Assembly: GCA_036897525.1 (NCBI GenBank)
Contig: JAYMTJ010000042.1
Location: 24,348-88,347, forward strand
Origin: Pelargonium x hortorum
Lineage: Eukaryota; Streptophyta; Magnoliopsida; Geraniales; Geraniaceae
Direction of reading: 5' to 3'
Length of the DNA: 64,000 bases
Numbering within the stretch: position 1 is the first letter of the stretch; every line of letters begins with the position of its first letter. The position numbers and the translations under genes are program-made. The notes below the pieces were generated by a model, which did no database searches, was not told the DNA's origin, and saw only the letters and a list, made by a program, of their open reading frames with translations. Shown here in pieces: positions 58,273 through 64,000 of the stretch.

Positions 58273-60950
58273 TCCTTATAAATAAATTGATTGTTCTTAT
58301 TTATCTTATTTATAAGAATCCTACATCTTACTCTTACAGGTTTGTTCTATTGAGTTAATTATATAGGTTTTCTGTATCTTTATGGGATTTAAGAAAAAAA
58401 AAAGTATGCTAGAAAGGTTTTTTTGTATTCTGGTATTTGGTTACGTAGGAATTTAGCAAATAGGTGTGCTTTGCGCAAAATCTTTTTTTTTTTTTACCTT
58501 TATTCTTGAGTTTCCTCTTAAACATAAACAGCTCGAGCAAAGCCTTTGATTACCTACAATGCAGAGTCCATAAAAATGAATTCAAGAGGTTTGACTGGAT
58601 ACCTATAAAAAGAATCCAAAAGAGGTTGGTCTGGCTTGACAGGTATAACTTATAAGAGTTTCGGCAGGATTCTGAGTTTAGGTTAGGGATCCTTCCTTAG
58701 ACTGAGAGAATGAAGAATAAGGGGGGAATTTTTTAATGTCTTACTTCCTTGGCATAGATTCACCTCCATTCACCGGGACTGGTCATTCATTAGGATTTGA
58801 CTTTCAAGTTTCGGAATTCTTAATAAGTTTCCTTTCAGGTTAGCATCCTTAGGATTTTGAGTATGTAGAGTTAACTTATTAGTGTTTAAAGATTAGGGAA
58901 TATTATGTTAGTACAACAGTGATAGAGTAGATAGTTAAGCAGCTTCCTAGACTAGACGGGGACAGTTTCTTTCTTTACGAACTCGACTTCCGAATTGTTT
59001 AGTAGTAAACTTTCTGCATATTGTACACAGCTCAAAAGGCTGCAGTTTAGAGCAACGAACTCATGAATGTCTAGGGTAAGGATTTACTTACATGTCTAAG
59101 GACAATATAAAGTTGTTTATCTTATAAGCACACTGCTACTGGACTAGCTTTCCTAAAAGTTTGCCAATGAGGACACGTCCTTTGGGTTCGTCACCCTTTC
59201 TTTTGATTGGGAACTTTTCCTGATAGAGTTCCCGCAGCAGCAACTCAAGTCAGTTCAGATAAAAGAAAAGTTTATAACGAGGCTGCAATTACTTATATAG
59301 TGAGACTAGAATCTTATTTTCAACATTTAGGGCTACTTTTATTTGGTTTAGGGTTTTTTAGGATGGAGCTGCCTAAATCTCTTCGTAAGTTTGTAATTCT
59401 CTGATACTTTTCAGAACGTTATAGTGGAAATATAAAACTAACTACCAGTTTCATATGCTTTAGCCTTTAATTAGCTTGAGTCTTGTATATAGAGATATCT
59501 CCCAAAGATTCCGTTCTTATTTTTATTAATATAAACCACACTTAGTGTGACTAAAAGTTTAGAGTTGTTACAGTAGTACAAGGTTAAAACCAAAGCCCGT
59601 AGTCAGAATTTAGTGCTAAGTAACCTAGGATAAAACTAAAACTAGAGTTAGTAATATAATAGGTCTTTTAAAAACGGGCTATAGGAGTGTGTTTCTATAT
59701 TTTAGGGTGTTACCCTTAGGACTCTAATATCGTATTCTAAAAATATTCTAAAAAGGCGCTAATAAGCTAGATTATCGGGAATAAGAGTGACTCTTAGTTA
59801 GGGAAAGGGAATATGAGATACTTAAATATGTATAGAAGAGGCCTATCCTTTTAAGTCAAAATGATGTAGCAATTTAATTTAAAAAAGCTGCTAAGAGAAA
59901 GCAATAGTTTAAGAACTTTCTATGGTAAAGGCCTCAATCTAGCTTTAAAAACTGTTATTTAAAATATAAGGGATCCTATTACTCCTTATAAATTTTCTAA
60001 GAAATGTTAAGTTTTGGCCTCCATTACAGGAGTGGAACCCAATAGTTACTGAAGCTCTTTTATATAATTAAGGGTTTATCCCCTTTCCTTTGGTGGAGGT
60101 ACAGAGTAGAATGAATACCTTTCTATTTTATTTAACAAGTTAAGCTATTATATTAAGTAAGCACACAGCTACGGCTCTCCTATGAAGTCACTTACATAAA
60201 CCCTAACCTGTTACAACCCATATTTCATTCATTTAAGAAAGCAAAGGTTCAAAACTATATATCATTTCAGAGTTTATTAACTGCCTTAACTTAAATCAGA
60301 TTAAGGTAAAGTCGAGTTTACGTGCCTACTGCGAAGCGAAATAAGAGAGACACTCAAAAGCATAAGTCTTGCCCTAACACTTTTTCCCGCTGATTGCGAC
60401 TGAGTTTTTTTCAAGATTACTCACTTTTTGTAGTACATTTTAGACTTATATAGGATTCATATACCCCACCGAAGTTAGATTTTAACTCAAAACGAGCTTT
60501 CCCTTTATTACTAATCCTTTAGTTCTAGAATTAAGATCTGGGGTTTTTTCCTTAATTAAGTCAAGTCTTTGGCCGGCCTGTGAAATACCCTAAGAATTTA
60601 TTTGATCTTATCTTAATGGGTAAACAATTTTATATTACTTTCTTAGTCTTAGCGATAAATAAGCAGTTTTATTTTATATGAGCTTCGCTTTTTTTATTTA
60701 AGGACACTTAAATCCTGCCATTTATTTAGAATATAATAATAATAAATTTAGTAAAATCCCTTCATGCTATTTTCAAAACAAAAGGGAAAGACTTTAGCAG
60801 CTCTCCTCTTTTTTTAAGAGGAAGAGGGCCTTAGATAGCCCTTTGACATTAAGTGCTATATCATTCAAAAGTAACTGGATTGATCCTTTTATTGGGGATT
60901 TAAACTTAGGAAACCTCGATACTATAGGTACTTACTTCAAAGGGAACTCC

Positions 60951-60972
60951 TCTATTCTATTCTATTCTATTC
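60951..60972 (+). repeat. TCTAT microsatellite
   Basis: Four TCTAT units. Confidence 0.85.
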
Positions 60973-61444
60973 CATACAGCCTTCCCCTATCACCGGTGGT
61001 CGGAATAGTTTTTTTATAAAGAAGCTTTTTCCAATTGTAAATTTTTTGAAGTATCCCTCATAACAGAGTAACCTAACCAAATCGATTCTAGAATTTTCTA
61101 AGATTTCCTAATCCTAATGAAAGTGAATCTTAGTGTTTGTTTAACTCGTATCTGTAAGAGTCCTAACTGTACTGTATAGGGTTTTGGCAGCCTTTACTCT
61201 CTTTTAAAAGCAGGGCATTTTCTTAGTACGGCAGGTTTTTTCCTCGCTCTTTTGACTTCTTTCAATTGCATTTTTGTGTTTCTCTTTTATTCTATATATA
61301 GAGAGCTAAGAGCCGCTTGTATAAATAAAAAGCCTATCAAATTTGGATCCTCAGAAAGGTTTTGTCATTAGAATCACTTTATAGAAATAGAAGAATCTAT
61401 TCCTGTATACTTATACTTCATTAATGTAGTTCAGTTTTTCTATT

Positions 61445-61505
61445 CAATTCAGTTGGTAGAGCAAACTGAAGATCCTCATACCATTAGTTCTAAGTTCCTT
61501 TTTTA
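61445..61505 (+). tRNA. tRNA-like relic
   Basis: TTCAGTTGGTAGAGCAAACTGAA is a good D-arm-like start, sharing GTAGAGCAAAC with the 33.3-kb relic; CATTAGTTCTAAGTTCC replaces the T-arm. No acceptor stem forms. Confidence 0.22.
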
Positions 61506-63582
61506 ACTTTTCATTAAACCCCTTCGGTTGGATATCCATTGTTGATTGACGCATTTCCTTCATGTTGCTGCGCATCGCGCGAGGTCCTTTACTGGATTAG
61601 TTAGTAAGCTCTGGAAAGGGTTAATTCCTATTTCGGTTAGTTCTTTCGCTATAGCCAGGGCAATAAAAAAACCCAACGTTCATATACGACAAATTTCTTA
61701 CAAGGGAAGCATCTAAGGGCTTCTGTTAGGAGTTAATATTTAATCAGAATCACTTAAATACGGAAATTTTTTTTTACTCTTTAAAATCCAGGAAAATTTG
61801 AAGTGACATAGGACGCCGGGAGGCTCTTATTAACGTTAACGTACTACAAACTCCTTTAGCATAAGTATGCTTCAAAGTGGCCCTAGCCTAGGTTCCAATC
61901 CTGTTCGTAGTAAATAGTAAATTCTAGTTGAATTGCACAAGTTCGTATTGAAGTTGAATAAGTGTAAGGATTAATTCCCAAATAAGACACCCACCTTTCT
62001 CATGATAAGACCCTTTTTCCCTTGTCTCAGACCCTTATTTCTTTATTTATTATTGAGTAGATTATATATAGATTGCCTCTCATTAGATAGAAACTCGTAT
62101 AGAACCAGGTCACAGATAGAAGGAATTCTGCCAATACCAAATAGTAGAAATACGGAACCTAGGGCATAAGAAAAGAAGGGGCCCTTCAAAGATGTAGAGA
62201 GTAGTCAGGCTATGCTATATCACAAAAAAACCAAATAAACTAAGAAACTTATAAAAATTGACTTTTGTATAACCCTCGGTAAGAGCTAGCCTTTAAGGCA
62301 GCCTGGACCCCTTTCTAGGGAATACGTAGGTTAGGACTATAACAACTAAAATGTGATATCTATAACACTAATTCAAGCGATACCTCATATAAGGGACTCG
62401 ACGATTTCGAGATATTATCTCGTGAGAAAGCTACTTTCTCCTTATTTAACTTCCAAAAAGGACTTCTTTCGGGGTAATACCAAAAGGATGCTTACTTAAT
62501 TGAAAAATAAGTATTATACCTGTTGGCTTTACTTTAATTCTAAATAAATTATTTCAATTTGCTTTGTAGGTACTAGGCCTAGAATTCTGTCTAAGCAGTA
62601 TTTTGTGGAATTTTAATAGAGAAAAGAGGTGCTTTTAATATTCCCTATTCTTAATAAATAGAAATATGGGTGTAATTTGCAAAGTGAAAAACTCTAAAGA
62701 ATGGTACTCTACTCTGAGAGTAGTATCCTTATATTTTTTGCAGTCATACCTGGTATCGGAGAGAAGGACTTGACAAGCGGAGCCCCCCACCCCCAGTTAA
62801 GGCTCTCGCAAGATTATAAATAAAGTAAAACTAACTAGTAAACATATAAAGACGTGGCGTACCTCCAAGTAAGAGCTCATTTCGCTGGATAAATAAATAT
62901 ACAAAAAAGTCGACAATAAATAAAGGGCATTCTGAAGAGAGTCTTTCCAACAATTCTATGAGTTTTCCTTCCGTCTTATGCCCTATAAGAGGTAACTATA
63001 ATATTTCATTTACACTTTAGTCCGAAAACCCGACCTTTTCTTTTCTACGACGAAAAATTCCTTGTAAAATAAAAATACAGCACTAAAAAGCTCCTGAGAA
63101 AAAAGAACCTTTGGTAAATAAGGTTTTCAGGAAATACCTATAATCAGTAAAAGTTTAGATACATACAGGGAAGGCCCTCTCTAAAAGGAATAAAAGAAAA
63201 GATAGAGAACACAACGGTCTGTAAAATAAATTACTATAAAAGGGGAAACCGCTTAGCCATTTAGCACCTTAGGATCATTGAAAGCGGGAAGTTAGGTTAG
63301 CTTTTAGAGGCACCCATAAGAAAATGTATTATCAAACAAAAATAACTAAGATGTAACAGCTTACAGGGCAGACTCAATTCAGGTTTTAATGAAATGCAAT
63401 CAGTTTTTTTGTGTTATTGTTTTCTGTTGATTTGCTAGTGAAAGACGAAAGACTCTGGAAAATCTTTTCTGCAAAGATTCAGATTCTACTTTACTTTCTA
63501 CGTTAATTTATTTATATAAGCCGGGAATTTACACTATCCTTGGATAAGTTTTTTTTTCCAGTTTTTTTTGGTTGGCCTTAGT

Positions 63583-63742
63583 TTGAGGTTGATTATTCCT
63601 TATACTACTAAATAAGTTACCCTACCCTCCCTTCGTTACTCTACTCTCCAGTCAGGTAGAAGGACGCACTTATTATCTTATCGATGAAGGCACCTCTCCC
63701 TAAGCGATAAGAACAAAGGCAATGAGGGAGGGAATACACCTT
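63583..63742 (+). promoter_or_regulatory. leader element copy 7 (structured)
   Basis: TGAGGTTGATTATTCCTTATACTACTA (compare copy 3), GTTACCCTACCCTCCC, CAGTCAGGTAGAAGG box, GAAGGC, stem arms CTCCCT/AGGGAG (63696-63701 and 63725-63730) around AAGCGATAAGAACAAAGG. There is no ATG at the start position; the loop frame reads LSLSDKNKGNEGG before a stop. An extra CTTATCGATGAAGG block precedes the stem. Confidence 0.7.
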
Positions 63743-64000
63743 ACTAATAGAAACTAATTAAGCTCTTATTAATTTAATTATTAGAAGAACAATCTAAAAA
63801 AAACAATTAATTACTATAACACCTAATACACTAAAATTTCTTATTTCTATTCCCTATCAATTAATTGAAATACTATATAAAGAATTCTTATTATAACTCT
63901 ATATATATAATACAGTACTATATTCATTCCTATTAGGAAAGTCTCTTTTCTTATCCTTTATATCAGTAATATCTCTTCGATTGGTAGAAATCTTTCTTAT
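63743..64000. other. AT-rich end of window
   Basis: Very AT-rich; no gene or repeat supported. A unit might continue past the window edge. Confidence 0.4.

Larger units (their letters stand above)
57791..63580. other. non-coding block
   Basis: No gene. It contains tRNA-like relics at 58.2 and 61.4 kb, a TCTAT microsatellite at 60951, a GCGCATCGCGCGAGG motif at 61570, and GG..CC palindromes (AGGGATCCT near 58687 and 59970). Confidence 0.5.

Noticed and set aside
1-64000. CRISPR array
   Set aside because: No regularly spaced identical 23-50 bp repeats. The 300-bp repeats are diverged and irregularly spaced.
1-64000. rRNA genes
   Set aside because: None of the highly conserved small- or large-subunit rRNA core sequences was seen on either strand.

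Overview
The window is about one third G+C, and I can find no rRNA, no intact tRNA and no recognisable conserved protein gene in 64 kb. The longest open frame is 117 codons, roughly what chance gives at this base composition. Dispersed short palindromes, diverged repeats, broken tRNA-like fragments and an absence of transposon coding sequence fit best with the gene-poor part of a very large organellar genome, most likely mitochondrial. I cannot tell a plant host from a fungal or algal one, and nuclear intergenic DNA is not excluded. I could not run any search, so all family statements come from comparing parts of the window with each other.

Layout. 0-7.4 kb: five diverged copies of a roughly 300-bp repeat, a 12-bp repeat (GGTAATGYAATT), two purine-rich tracts and duplicated CGCGCG motifs. 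6.8-7.8 kb: three minus-strand copies of a structured 'leader' element with short open frames beside them. 7.8-14.2 kb: non-coding, with one coding-like relic and one tRNA-like relic at 12.4-12.6 kb. 14.2-14.6 kb: a small hydrophobic open frame running into a leader copy. 14.6-41.7 kb: no recognised gene; AT-rich DNA full of short GG..CC palindromes, a more evenly composed island at about 22.9-31 kb with coding-like relics, and scattered tRNA-like relics. 41.8-42.9 kb: a tandem leader/ORF/leader/ORF array, the best-preserved part of the window. 51.0 kb: another leader plus ORF. 56.1-57.8 kb: three more leader copies and a coding-like relic. 63.6 kb: a last leader copy. The rest is non-coding.

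The main discovery is the leader element. It has twelve copies on both strands. It consists of a GTCGGTAAG-type box, a CTAAGG box and a stem-loop whose loop holds GATAAG. The stem arms differ from copy to copy, yet the 4-7 base pairs stay complementary in each copy compared, which is strong evidence that selection acts or acted on a folded RNA or DNA. In three copies an open frame starts at the same place, with Asp-Lys at residues 14-15, and continues into one hydrophobic segment and usually a basic stretch. Other copies carry lost starts or early stops. I read this as a small family of leader plus tiny-membrane-protein units, several now pseudogenes, or alternatively a mobile hairpin element in the manner of fungal mitochondrial double-hairpin elements. 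Function is unknown.
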